16,149 bases of DNA, taken from the NCBI GenBank assembly GCA_955652155.1, contig CATPAT010000131.1, positions 1 through 16,149 of the forward strand. The letters are read 5' to 3'. Under the pieces are notes generated by a model that ran no database searches, had not been told where the DNA came from, and saw nothing but the letters and a program-made list of their open reading frames with translations. Each line of letters begins with the position of its first letter. The stretch's first letter is position 1. This document shows, piece after piece, positions 7,109-14,719 of the stretch. Source of the DNA: an uncultured Chthoniobacterales bacterium. GTDB taxonomy: Bacteria > Verrucomicrobiota > Verrucomicrobiia > Chthoniobacterales > UBA10450. The translations under genes and the position numbers were made by a program.

Positions 7109-9175
7109 ATGGCCTTTCTTGCTCTAAACCTGCTCGATTCCGGAGTGCAATTGTCGATGTTGTGCGCCGTGATCGGCCTGATTTTCGCGTTCGTTCTCAT
7201 TGCGATAGTGGCGCGTTCACCAGCCGGTAATGAACGGATGCGTCAGATTTCCGGAGCAGTGCAGGAGGGCGCGAAGGCATATTTGAATCGGCAGGTCGTC
7301 ACGATCAGCGTAATCGCGGTCATCATTTTCATCCTCCTTTTCGTCTTTAAGGATCATCCCACTGCGATCGGTTTTATGGTCGGCGCGTTCTGTTCGCTCT
7401 CAGCCGGCTTCATTGGCATGCGCATCGCAGTCATCGCCAATGTGCGCACGACCCAGGCGGCAACGAGTTCGAGTACGCGTGCCTTGCGTATTGCATTCAA
7501 CGGCGGCGCGGTCACCGGTCTGTTGGTGGTTGGTCTCGCGCTTCTCTCGGTGTCGATCTTTTATACCGCGGCCAACAAGATGGTCGGCCACGATTTGGCG
7601 ATCCGCAGTCTGGTTGGCCTCGCCCTCGGCGCGAGCTTGATCAGCGTCTTCGCGCGACTCGGCGGTGGCATTTACACCAAAGCGGCCGATGTCGGAGCAG
7701 ATCTGGTCGGCAAAATTGAGCAAGGTTTCGAAGAAGACGATCCGCGTAATCCGGCCACGATCGCAGACAACGTTGGCGACAACGTCGGCGACTGCGCCGG
7801 CATGGCTGCAGACGTTTTTGAAACTTACGCAGTCAGCTTGATCGGCGCGATTTTGGTGGGCGCGCTCACGCTGGTTGGAAATTCAGCGGCGATCGTCTAT
7901 CCGTTCGTGCTTGGCGGGATTTCAGTGCTCGGCGCGATTTGCGGAGTGTTATTTGTGAACGTCGCCAACGGCAAACCTGCAGCTGTGCTGATGGGCGGCG
8001 TTCTAACCAACGCGATTATCTCAGCGATTTTGTTTTGGCCGGCCACGCATTACTTGTTTCCAACCGGATTGACGATCGGCGGCGCAACGCGCACGCCCAC
8101 GCAGCTCTATTTCGCCTCTCTCATCGGCCTGGTTATGACAGCGGTCGTGGTCGCGATCACAAATTACTACACCTCGATGCGCTACGCCCCTGTTCAAAAA
8201 ATCGCGCGCGCCTCGGAAACTGGCCACGCCACAAACATTATTGCTGGCTTGGCCGTCGGCCAACATGCCACCGCGTTGCCGGTTGGATTCATCGGCATCG
8301 CTATCCTCCTTAGTTTTCATTTCGCCGGGCTTTACGGAATCGCGATTGCGGTAATGTCGATGTTGTCGATGGCGGGAATTATCATCTCGCTCGATTCGTT
8401 CGGACCGATCACCGACAACGCCGGCGGCATAGCAGTGATGAGCAATTTGCCAAAAGAGGTGCGCGTGGTGACCGACCAGCTCGATGCCGTCGGCAACACG
8501 ATGAAAGCTGTTACGAAGGGTTATGCGATCGCGTCGGCGGGACTGGCCGCGCTGGTTCTTTTCGGATCTTATGTCGAGGAATTGAGGGCGCATAACGTTG
8601 CCTACGCCGAATTTCATTTTTCGCTCACCGAACCGAAAGTGATCATTGGCCTCTTTCTCGGCGGTTTGCTGCCATTCATTTTCACCGCATTTAGCATGGA
8701 TGCGGTTGGCAAAGCTGCGGGCGCGGTCGTGCGCGAAGTGCGCCGGCAACTGCAGGCGAAACCGGGAATTTTGACTGGGCAAGACACGCCCGATTACGGC
8801 ACCTGCGTCGATATCGTGACCAAAGCGGCTTTGCGCGAAATGATTGTTCCGGCTTTGTTGCCGCTGGTCTTCGTCGTTGCGGTTGCAATCATCAAACCGC
8901 TTGGGCCGGTTGTTTTGGGCGGTTTACTTGTTGGAACGATTGTCACCGGATTGTTCGTCGCCATCGCGATGACTTCCGGGGGTGGCGCGTGGGACAACGC
9001 GAAGAAATTTATCGAAGAAGGAAATCTCGGCGGCAAAGGCTCATTTGCCCACGCGGCTTCGGTGACCGGCGATACTGTCGGCGATCCGTATAAAGATACT
9101 GCCGGACCCGCGATCAATCCGATGATTAAGGTTGTGAACATCGTCGCGATCCTGATCATTCCGATCTTCTTTTAA
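7109..9175 (+). CDS. hppA: Membrane-bound proton-translocating pyrophosphatase, K+-independent type
   Basis: A 688-residue integral membrane pump that couples hydrolysis of pyrophosphate to ion transport across the inner membrane. It is hydrophobic throughout, with roughly sixteen membrane segments. The pyrophosphate/Mg site is canonical: DVGADLVGKIEQGFEEDD from 194, then NPATIADNVGDNVGDCAG to 231. A second set of acidic motifs follows at SLDSFGPITDNAGG (about 427-440) and at the C terminus (GDTVGDPYKDTAGPAINP). In the motif GNTMKAVTKGYA, K466 occupies the position where Lys marks K+-independent enzymes and Ala marks K+-dependent ones; by family knowledge this points to a proton pump. The start is ATG at 7109 without an obvious Shine-Dalgarno. 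Its length is normal for the family. Confidence 0.96.
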   Translation: MAFLALNLLDSGVQLSMLCAVIGLIFAFVLIAIVARSPAGNERMRQISGAVQEGAKAYLNRQVVTISVIAVIIFILLFVFKDHPTAIGFMVGAFCSLSAGFIGMRIAVIANVRTTQAATSSSTRALRIAFNGGAVTGLLVVGLALLSVSIFYTAANKMVGHDLAIRSLVGLALGASLISVFARLGGGIYTKAADVGADLVGKIEQGFEEDDPRNPATIADNVGDNVGDCAGMAADVFETYAVSLIGAILVGALTLVGNSAAIVYPFVLGGISVLGAICGVLFVNVANGKPAAVLMGGVLTNAIISAILFWPATHYLFPTGLTIGGATRTPTQLYFASLIGLVMTAVVVAITNYYTSMRYAPVQKIARASETGHATNIIAGLAVGQHATALPVGFIGIAILLSFHFAGLYGIAIAVMSMLSMAGIIISLDSFGPITDNAGGIAVMSNLPKEVRVVTDQLDAVGNTMKAVTKGYAIASAGLAALVLFGSYVEELRAHNVAYAEFHFSLTEPKVIIGLFLGGLLPFIFTAFSMDAVGKAAGAVVREVRRQLQAKPGILTGQDTPDYGTCVDIVTKAALREMIVPALLPLVFVVAVAIIKPLGPVVLGGLLVGTIVTGLFVAIAMTSGGGAWDNAKKFIEEGNLGGKGSFAHAASVTGDTVGDPYKDTAGPAINPMIKVVNIVAILIIPIFF

Positions 9176-9232
9176 TTTCGGTTGGCGAAAAATTTAGCGC
9201 GCAAAATCTTCTCGATCTGTTACAAGATCGAC

Positions 9233-9625
9233 ATGGACGAGAGCCACGATTTTCAGATTGTCCGGCCGGACCAAGGTGGTTCCAGGACGCGGAGCCTGGC
9301 GAAAGCGGATCCGAGAGCGACGCCGTTCAAGGTTGTGGTCGATCCGAAAGTGCGGGTCGATCTTCGGCGGGCGTTAGTCGATTTAATAGATTATCACGAC
9401 GAAGCTTTGGCCGAGCATTTTGCCCAGGGCAAACTTGCTCTTGATTCCTACAAAGAATATGTCGAGCTGTTCGCACGCAGTCTGAAAGAGACAATGGAGA
9501 GCCGGGAAGGCGTTTCCTATTTATTGCGCTCCGTCGGATTCGACGTCCCCGCGGAGGAAATCAATTTGCATCCCGAACTGCGCTGGAGAAAAGGCCCGGC
9601 GCCTTTCGGTGTGAGTTTGCTGTAG
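9233..9625 (+). CDS. Hypothetical protein downstream of hppA
   Basis: A 130-residue protein from the ATG at 9233; an in-frame TTG at 9182 would add 17 residues and put it six bases after the hppA stop. No family recognised. After a charged N-terminus it has a predicted helical core (VDPKVRVDLRRALVDLIDYHDEAL, then a Lys/Glu-rich helix to about residue 88) and a tail with GVSYLLRSVGFDVPAEEINLHPEL. There is no signal peptide or membrane segment, so it is probably cytoplasmic. Its codon use resembles that of the neighbours. The position right after hppA on the same strand suggests co-transcription. It converges with the TPR gene eight bases away with no terminator visible between them. Confidence 0.7.
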   Translation: MDESHDFQIVRPDQGGSRTRSLAKADPRATPFKVVVDPKVRVDLRRALVDLIDYHDEALAEHFAQGKLALDSYKEYVELFARSLKETMESREGVSYLLRSVGFDVPAEEINLHPELRWRKGPAPFGVSLL

Positions 9626-9633
9626 TGGCCGCA

Positions 9634-11358
9634 CTAGTTCGATCTCTGGGGCGACTCGATCAGCTCGTGTTCCTGTGGATTTAACCGGTCGCGTGGAATC
9701 GTTGCAATAATGTCGCGCGCTTCGTCATTGCGATCGCTGGCGAGAAGCGCGGCGGCGTAAACCGCGCGCCAGGCCGGCAAAGTCCGTTTCCAGTCGATCG
9801 AAACAGGCCCTTTAAATTGAGCCATTGCCGAAGCCGGATCGTGCTGGCGAAGATATCCGAGCGCAGCTGTGACCCGATACGACAACCGGCTTGGATATTG
9901 CTCCGCTAATTTTTTTGCGACCGCGAAATTTTGATCAACATCTTCGCCCAGCAGCAAATTGAGATAAGCCAGTTGATCCGCCGCGTTCGGGTCTTCCGGC
10001 GCGCGAGCGGAGATTTTTGACATCGCTGCGCGTTGGGCGGCCGTATCGCCACTCCTTTGACTCACGCGCTGCGTGCCGTGGTAGGCGAAGTCTGCATGTT
10101 CCGGAAAGCGGGCAAGTTGCTCATAGGCTTTGAGCGCTGCGGCGGTGGCGCGGCTTTGTTCGGCAAAATTCGCAACAAAACGCAATTTGTATGGATCACT
10201 AGCTGCCAGCGAAATGGCATGGTTCCAATGGACCTCGGCATCCAAATTAGCGTTGCGCTCGAGCGCCGTGCGCGCGCGAAAACTTTCGATTACCGAAGGG
10301 TCCAGGGTGACGTCGGTTCGGTTGAGAACACCATCGATGTCGTTCCAACGTTGCAAAGTGGCCAGCGCATCCAGTCGCGCTAGTAACAGCTGGTTATCTT
10401 CCAACACGCGTTCAATCGGGAAAGTCGAGAGCACCAGCTCAGGCTGCTGATGCGCGTTTAACCAACGCGCAAGGTCGAGAAGTTCCTGGCTCTGTCCATT
10501 CCGCCAACGTTCGACCTCCTCGCGGTAAACTCGAGCTGCCTCATCCGGCTGCAGCTGGATGCGTATGTCGGCGGCAAGCAAATCGTCCTTAGCGGTTTTT
10601 GGGGCTAGAGCCGTCAGTTCTTGCAAGAGCCGCTTTCGCTCGTCGGTCGTTAGTTCAGGCGCGGCGGCGAGAGCTTCTACAGCTGCCTTCTTATAAACAT
10701 TTGGTCTAGCGGCGAGTTCCCAAAGAATCTTACGGGCTTCTGCCTGATCGGCCGCATCCGTCGATTGGGCGAGAACTTCGGCCAATTGAAAACGCGGCGC
10801 ATCATCGTCCGGAGCGCGTTTGCTCGCGACACGCAGATATTCGCTGGCCTTCACATTGTCCCCAATTTTTCTGGAGTAGCGCGCGGCCAGTTGAAGCGCC
10901 TTCGTATCGGGATTGTCTTTTAGTAATGGGTCGATCACTTTTTCCGCGAGATTCAGGCGATTAGTTTTAATGAGCAATTCGGCGTAGTCCTCGCGGTCGC
11001 GGATGGTGCACTGGGGAAGGGCCAGAACTTTCTGCCAGAGCTCGAGCGCTTCGGGACGCTCGGCTTTCGAAGCGAGACGCGCGGCCCCGCTTAAACCGTG
11101 GTAGTTCGAAGGATCCAACTGCAGCGCAACGCGATACTGAACTGCGGCGTCATTCCATTTATCCGCCGCGACAAAGGCATCGCCAGCCGCGGCAAAGCGT
11201 TCGGCCCGCTGTCCCTTGAACCAGCGGTAGGCTATAGTCCCCGCGACGATCACGGCTAAGACGCTCGCGGTCAGCAAGATCCACCGTCTGCCTCGTCGTT
11301 TTCGCACCAAATTGCGCTGGCCGCGCTTGGACCTGTCCCGGTCTGTCCCCTCACTCAT
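9634..11358 (-). CDS. Membrane-anchored TPR-repeat protein
   Basis: A 574-residue protein from the ATG at 11358; a TTG at 11394 would add 12 residues. The N-terminus is very basic (RSKRGQRNLVRKRRGRR), followed by one membrane helix at about residues 27-44, so the remainder is predicted to be periplasmic. From about residue 50 to the end it is alpha-helical with TPR-like pairs such as GDAFVAADKWNDAAVQYRVA followed by LQLDPSN, and AARYSRKIGDNVKASEYLRV. No enzymatic domain is seen. TPR scaffolds of this kind often work in envelope assembly or exopolysaccharide export, but nothing here specifies a partner. It is divergent from a PEP-CTERM protein gene with about 160 bases between the starts, so a shared regulatory region is possible. 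Confidence 0.8.
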   Translation of the reverse strand: MSEGTDRDRSKRGQRNLVRKRRGRRWILLTASVLAVIVAGTIAYRWFKGQRAERFAAAGDAFVAADKWNDAAVQYRVALQLDPSNYHGLSGAARLASKAERPEALELWQKVLALPQCTIRDREDYAELLIKTNRLNLAEKVIDPLLKDNPDTKALQLAARYSRKIGDNVKASEYLRVASKRAPDDDAPRFQLAEVLAQSTDAADQAEARKILWELAARPNVYKKAAVEALAAAPELTTDERKRLLQELTALAPKTAKDDLLAADIRIQLQPDEAARVYREEVERWRNGQSQELLDLARWLNAHQQPELVLSTFPIERVLEDNQLLLARLDALATLQRWNDIDGVLNRTDVTLDPSVIESFRARTALERNANLDAEVHWNHAISLAASDPYKLRFVANFAEQSRATAAALKAYEQLARFPEHADFAYHGTQRVSQRSGDTAAQRAAMSKISARAPEDPNAADQLAYLNLLLGEDVDQNFAVAKKLAEQYPSRLSYRVTAALGYLRQHDPASAMAQFKGPVSIDWKRTLPAWRAVYAAALLASDRNDEARDIIATIPRDRLNPQEHELIESPQRSN

Positions 11359-11464
11359 GAGCTGTAATATTGAAAGAGCGCGGGCAAGCGCCAACCCTAA
11401 ATCGGGGAAAGCGTTTTGTCAGGTCAGAGCCGTCGTTCACAGGCTAAAGCAGTCTAAAATCTCA

Positions 11465-11494
11465 TTGACATCCGGACCGCGTTTAAGGCAGAAT
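11465..11494 (+). promoter_or_regulatory. Candidate sigma70-type promoter for the PEP-CTERM gene
   Basis: A perfect TTGACA at 11465-11470 and CAGAAT at 11489-11494 (4/6 match to -10) with an 18-base spacer. Transcription would start around 11501, leaving a leader of only about 15 bases before the ATG at 11517. Read by eye; the -10 box is weak. Confidence 0.38.
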
Positions 11495-11516
11495 CGGCGC
11501 TGAGTTTCACAAAAAT

Positions 11517-12080
11517 ATGAGAAAGGCATGCATTCTAGGGTTGGTATTATTCGGGTCGGTTAGTTTCATCGCGCGAGGCGATATTATTCCGACTTTATCG
11601 TCCGTAACGGGATCGAGTCCAAATTTCACTTGGAATTACTCGGCCAATGTGACAGTGGATGAAACGATTAACCCCGGCGATTTCTTCACAATTTACGATT
11701 TCGGGACGATCGCGCCCGGATCCAATACTCAACCGACTGGTTGGACGTTTTCACAGGCGCTGGTCGGTCCTACCCCATCGCTGGTATTGCCCACCGATAA
11801 TCCAAGCATTTTGAACCTGACCTGGACTTATAATGGCGCCGCGCCGATCACCGGCTCGGCGGCGCTGGGAATATTTTCGGTAATTACCTCAACGGATCAG
11901 TTGAAGGTTGGTCAGTTTACCGCCGAAGCGACGCGCAGCAGCGGACCAAATGCCGGGTCGAAGGTGGAGAACATTGGGACCGTTTCGGTGCCGGTGCCAG
12001 AATCATCGTCCTTGTTGCCAATCATCGGCGTGTGCGTGGCAGCTGCTCTTTCGAGATTGGTTCGGCGTCAGCACGCTTAA
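11517..12080 (+). CDS. PEP-CTERM sorting-domain protein
   Basis: A 187-residue exported protein. Residues 1-21 form a signal peptide (MRKACILGLVLFGSVSFIARG). The middle is rich in Thr, Ser, Pro and Asn and looks like an extracellular beta-sheet domain with no identified family. The C-terminus is a textbook PEP-CTERM tripartite signal: VPVPESSS at 158-165, a membrane helix (LLPIIGVCVAAALSRL), then the basic end RRQHA. Such proteins are recognised by an exosortase (EpsH family) and delivered to the surface or exopolysaccharide matrix; no exosortase gene lies in this window. The gene stands alone between a candidate promoter and a strong terminator, so it is likely monocistronic. Confidence 0.9.
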   Translation: MRKACILGLVLFGSVSFIARGDIIPTLSSVTGSSPNFTWNYSANVTVDETINPGDFFTIYDFGTIAPGSNTQPTGWTFSQALVGPTPSLVLPTDNPSILNLTWTYNGAAPITGSAALGIFSVITSTDQLKVGQFTAEATRSSGPNAGSKVENIGTVSVPVPESSSLLPIIGVCVAAALSRLVRRQHA

Positions 12081-12105
12081 GACAACAATTACTGTTTCCC
12101 CTTAG

Positions 12106-12141
12106 GCTGCCCCGAAAGAGATTTCGGGGCAGCTTTTTTTT
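12106..12141 (+). terminator. Strong intrinsic terminator of the PEP-CTERM gene
   Basis: A perfect 12-bp stem, GCTGCCCCGAAA (12106-12117) with TTTCGGGGCAGC (12122-12133), closed by a GAGA tetraloop of the GNRA type and followed by eight T residues (12134-12141). It lies 25 bases after the stop codon. The T-run is only on the + strand side, so it acts for the PEP-CTERM gene. Confidence 0.95.
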
Positions 12142-12211
12142 GGGCTGCGACGGAGCCGCAAAAACCCTTGGTTTCGGGGCGGTTGCGTGACACACTCGAC
12201 GCCGGTTACCT

Positions 12212-13135
12212 ATGTCGGCGGCATCGGAATCGTCTACGCGGCTGAAACTGTGGGGAGTCCGTGGCTCAATTCCAGTCCCGGGCCCGGCGACCGTCCGTTA
12301 TGGCGGTAACACGAGCTGCGTGGAAGTGCGCGCTGATGGCGAGCTCATTGTGCTAGATGCCGGTTCCGGGATTCGCGAGCTCGGCCTTGCCCTCGAAAAT
12401 GAATTCGGGTCAAGCCCGATTAATCTCAGCTTGCTCATCACCCACGTTCATTGGGACCACATTCAGGGTTTTCCTTTTTTCGTGCCTTCCTATAACGACA
12501 AAAACCAAATCCGGATTCTTGGTTATGAGGGGACGGGCAGCGGCCTGCGCGAGATTCTGAACGGGCAGATGGCAACGCCCTTCTTCCCCGTCGCGCTCTA
12601 CGATCTGCCTGGAAAGATCAAAATCGAAAAACTCGAGTCGATGGATTTCATGATCGGGAAAGTGCATGTCCGTTCGAAATTTATGAATCATCCGGGCGTT
12701 TGCGTCGGCTATCGAATTTTCACCAGTAAAGGCTCGATCGCTTTTCTGCCTGATCATGAACCGTACGAAGCGTTCAAGCTGCACTCTGCTAAATCGCATC
12801 TGTTGAGCCCGGAGCAGACGCAGAAACGCGCTCGCGAAGACCGCGCCGAACTCGTGAAATTTCTTCAAGGTTCCGATATTCTGATTCTCGATACCCAATA
12901 CACCGACGAGGAATATCAGGCGCACGTAGGCTGGGGCCACGGCTCGCTCAGCACCGCCATCTCGCTCGCGCTCGATGCCGCCGTTCGAAAGCTCGTTCTC
13001 TTCCACCACGACCCGACGCACGACGACGAAATGATCGACAAGATGGTCCAGACGGCCCGAAAGCTGGCCGCTAAAAGCGAAAGTTATCTTGAGGTCGAAG
13101 GCGCGCGCGAAGGTGCGGAAATGACGCTGGGTTAA
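12212..13135 (+). CDS. Metallo-beta-lactamase-fold hydrolase
   Basis: A 307-residue cytoplasmic protein with no signal peptide. The start of the fold reads LKLWGVRGSIPVPGPATVRYGGNTSCVEV, with D49 in LDAGSGIRELG. The metal site motif THVHWDHIQGFPFF gives H78, H80, D82 and H83. Further likely ligands are H160 (MNHPG), D181 (LPDHE) and a His in LFHHDPTHDD near 265-266; D227 (LDTQYTDEEY) and H243 (GWGHGS) are also conserved in this subgroup. It resembles the subgroup of MBL enzymes often found beside or fused to signalling domains and sometimes likened to cyclic-nucleotide phosphodiesterases, but the substrate is unknown. The ATG at 12212 is taken as the start; no Shine-Dalgarno is clear. Confidence 0.88.
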   Translation: MSAASESSTRLKLWGVRGSIPVPGPATVRYGGNTSCVEVRADGELIVLDAGSGIRELGLALENEFGSSPINLSLLITHVHWDHIQGFPFFVPSYNDKNQIRILGYEGTGSGLREILNGQMATPFFPVALYDLPGKIKIEKLESMDFMIGKVHVRSKFMNHPGVCVGYRIFTSKGSIAFLPDHEPYEAFKLHSAKSHLLSPEQTQKRAREDRAELVKFLQGSDILILDTQYTDEEYQAHVGWGHGSLSTAISLALDAAVRKLVLFHHDPTHDDEMIDKMVQTARKLAAKSESYLEVEGAREGAEMTLG

Positions 13136-13208
13136 GTGCGACTGGCTCGGTTTTCGATCTGCTTGCGCAACGGGCAAATTGAGCTTTAGATCTTGTCCCC
13201 CGTGCTTT

Positions 13209-13279
13209 TGCCTCGTGGTGTAATGGTAGCACAAGAGATTCTGGATCTCTTTGTCTAGGTTCGAGTCCTAGCGAGGCAG
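13209..13279 (+). tRNA. tRNA-Gln (anticodon CTG)
   Basis: The full cloverleaf can be drawn. Acceptor TGCCTCG (13209-13215) pairs with CGAGGCA (13272-13278), with discriminator G13279. The D-stem is GTG/CAC (13218-13220 with 13230-13232) and the loop contains GG. The anticodon stem is AGAGA/TCTCT (13234-13238 with 13246-13250), with loop TTCTGGA and anticodon CTG. The T-stem is CTAGG/CCTAG (13255-13259 with 13267-13271), with loop TTCGAGT. CCA is not encoded. The 3' end is where an integrated element seems to begin: the minus-strand protease-recombinase frame runs into the T-arm. Confidence 0.95.
13255..13279 (+). other. Candidate attachment site (tRNA 3' end)
   Basis: The T-arm and acceptor 3' strand of tRNA-Gln is the usual target of tyrosine recombinases. 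Here the last eight sense codons and the TAG stop of the recombinase-containing gene are read from this same segment on the minus strand, so the gene end would travel with the att core. No second copy of this segment is found in the rest of the window, so the far end of the element is presumably beyond 16149. Confidence 0.5.
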
Positions 13280-14715
13280 CTTTTGGCCTCAGACTGCTCT
13301 TGTGTGTCTGGGGCTGCCTTTTTATGCCAAAACTCCTCTGGATAAACGACTTTCGACGTTTCAAGCCCCGCTGGTTCAATGCCACGAAGTGACTGATCAT
13401 CACTGCAAGAGTCTGGAACTTGTGGGTGTGTTTGTGTGTTACTCGTTGTGATATCCGAAGAGCTAAAGGCAGGAAGTTTTCCGATCGCTTCCATAACGGG
13501 CAATTGCGAGGCGTCTGTATAAACGTTCATTGTTAGACGAATGTCGCTGTGCCGGAGTATTTGCATTGCGACGCGCGGGGCAACGTTCCAACGAGCGAGA
13601 TTTGTCGCGAGTGTATGTCTGAGCGCATGAAAGTCGGCCCGACCCGCGTCATTTTCGTATTCTATTCCAGCGTTTTTTAAATCTTTCTTCATTTTCCGCA
13701 TACTGGGCAGCATTTTTCCAGTGAGAAGAGGGTCGGACGGCTTGGCGTCGGCGGGGATCAACGCTCGTAACTCGGTAACGATTTGAGGGTGCAGCGGAAT
13801 ACAGACACTTTTACCGTTCTTGGTGAACCGACCATCGAGCGAGAGCGACGGAACATTCGCATCAAGCTTTATATCGGCTACCGTCAACGCCTTCAATTCA
13901 GCACGGCGGAGGCCGGTGAACAAAGCAAGAAGGTATCCGATGCGACTTTCGCCACCTACCTCTGTCGCGCCGTCTGACGCGCGGTCGATATACTTTACCG
14001 GGACTGCGAAGTTTAGATTTTGCGCACCTTCCTCAACGACTGCCGACGTAGTAATACCAAGCATTCGCCCATTCAGATTGAATAATCCCCCGCCGCTGCT
14101 CCCTCGTGAAATCGGCGCTGTAAACTGAATAAAGTCCACACCCTTAATCTCTCTTTGCGGGCGACTGATAACTCCTTCGGAAATGCTTCCTTCGAGACCC
14201 TTCGGTGAACCTATAGCCCAAACGTGTTCACCTGCTTGCGCAATTATCGCCTTGTTAATTGGGACGAACGGAACTTCGCTAGCTTGAAATTGTAAAACGG
14301 CGATATCATACGCTGGATTTACACCAACAGTTTTCTTAACCTCGTAGAGCGCTTGTGTAGATAACTGTGCAAGAATCTGACCCCCTTTTGCGGCTGTTGC
14401 AACATGAGCATTGGTAACCAGAAGACCATCTGGGCTTATAAAAACGCCGCTAGCCGTTCCGATACGTTTGCCGTTCGCGTCCTGAATAAATAGCTTAGCA
14501 ACTGCCTTACTAGCTCTTTGTAAGGCTCGTTCCGCAAGGAAGTCCTTGCACGGTTCATAAAGGACTGCTGCTACAATTGCCAAAACAAAAGCGACAACTA
14601 GCTCCCTTGCATACTTCCTTGCCAGCCGGACAGCGGGTTCGCAAGCTTTGCAGATTTGAGCAAACTTCAGTCGTATCTTTAGCCCCCTCGGCGGGATCGG
14701 GGTGTTCGTACCCAT
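13255..14715 (-). CDS. Membrane-anchored trypsin-like protease fused to tyrosine-recombinase catalytic domain
   Basis: One open frame of 486 residues from ATG at 14715. Residues 1-37 are basic, 38-54 form a membrane helix (ELVVAFVLAIVAAVLY), and 70-243 are a trypsin/HtrA-like protease with H104 (VTNAHVA), D137 (AYDIAVL) and S207 (RGSSGGGL), ending in NLNFAVPVKYI. After about 12 linker residues, 257-412 are a tyrosine-recombinase catalytic domain: R270 (FTGLRRAEL), K299 (TKNGK), H363/R366 (HALRHT), H389 (LRHSD) and nucleophile Y399 (MNVYTD). The recombinase core-binding and arm-binding domains are absent, and no PDZ domain follows the protease. Residues 416-486 are a low-complexity tail running into the tRNA. 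By topology the protease and the fused recombinase would be outside the cytoplasm. It may be a deletion-born fusion in a decaying integrase, a real two-domain protein, or an assembly artefact. Confidence 0.88.
   Translation of the reverse strand: MGTNTPIPPRGLKIRLKFAQICKACEPAVRLARKYARELVVAFVLAIVAAVLYEPCKDFLAERALQRASKAVAKLFIQDANGKRIGTASGVFISPDGLLVTNAHVATAAKGGQILAQLSTQALYEVKKTVGVNPAYDIAVLQFQASEVPFVPINKAIIAQAGEHVWAIGSPKGLEGSISEGVISRPQREIKGVDFIQFTAPISRGSSGGGLFNLNGRMLGITTSAVVEEGAQNLNFAVPVKYIDRASDGATEVGGESRIGYLLALFTGLRRAELKALTVADIKLDANVPSLSLDGRFTKNGKSVCIPLHPQIVTELRALIPADAKPSDPLLTGKMLPSMRKMKKDLKNAGIEYENDAGRADFHALRHTLATNLARWNVAPRVAMQILRHSDIRLTMNVYTDASQLPVMEAIGKLPAFSSSDITTSNTQTHPQVPDSCSDDQSLRGIEPAGLETSKVVYPEEFWHKKAAPDTQEQSEAKSCLARTRT
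13287..13323 (+). terminator. Intrinsic terminator after tRNA-Gln
   Basis: CCTCAGAC (13287-13294) pairs with GTCTGGGG (13306-13313), including one G-T pair, with an eleven-base loop. CTGCC and then TTTTT (13319-13323) follow. It lies eight bases after the tRNA and inside the 3' coding part of the opposite-strand protease-recombinase gene. Confidence 0.6.
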
Positions 14716-14719
14716 ACGC

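Noticed and set aside
8021..8782. Minus-strand 253-residue frame
   Set aside because: Antisense to hppA; His/Arg-rich nonsense composition typical of a shadow frame.
12410..13234. Minus-strand 274-residue frame
   Set aside because: Antisense shadow of the metallo-beta-lactamase-fold gene, with no recognisable domain and skewed composition.
13071..13403. Minus-strand 110-residue frame across tRNA-Gln
   Set aside because: It is the familiar spurious translation of a tRNA-Gln antisense strand (QRDPESLVLPLHH) and overlaps two better features.
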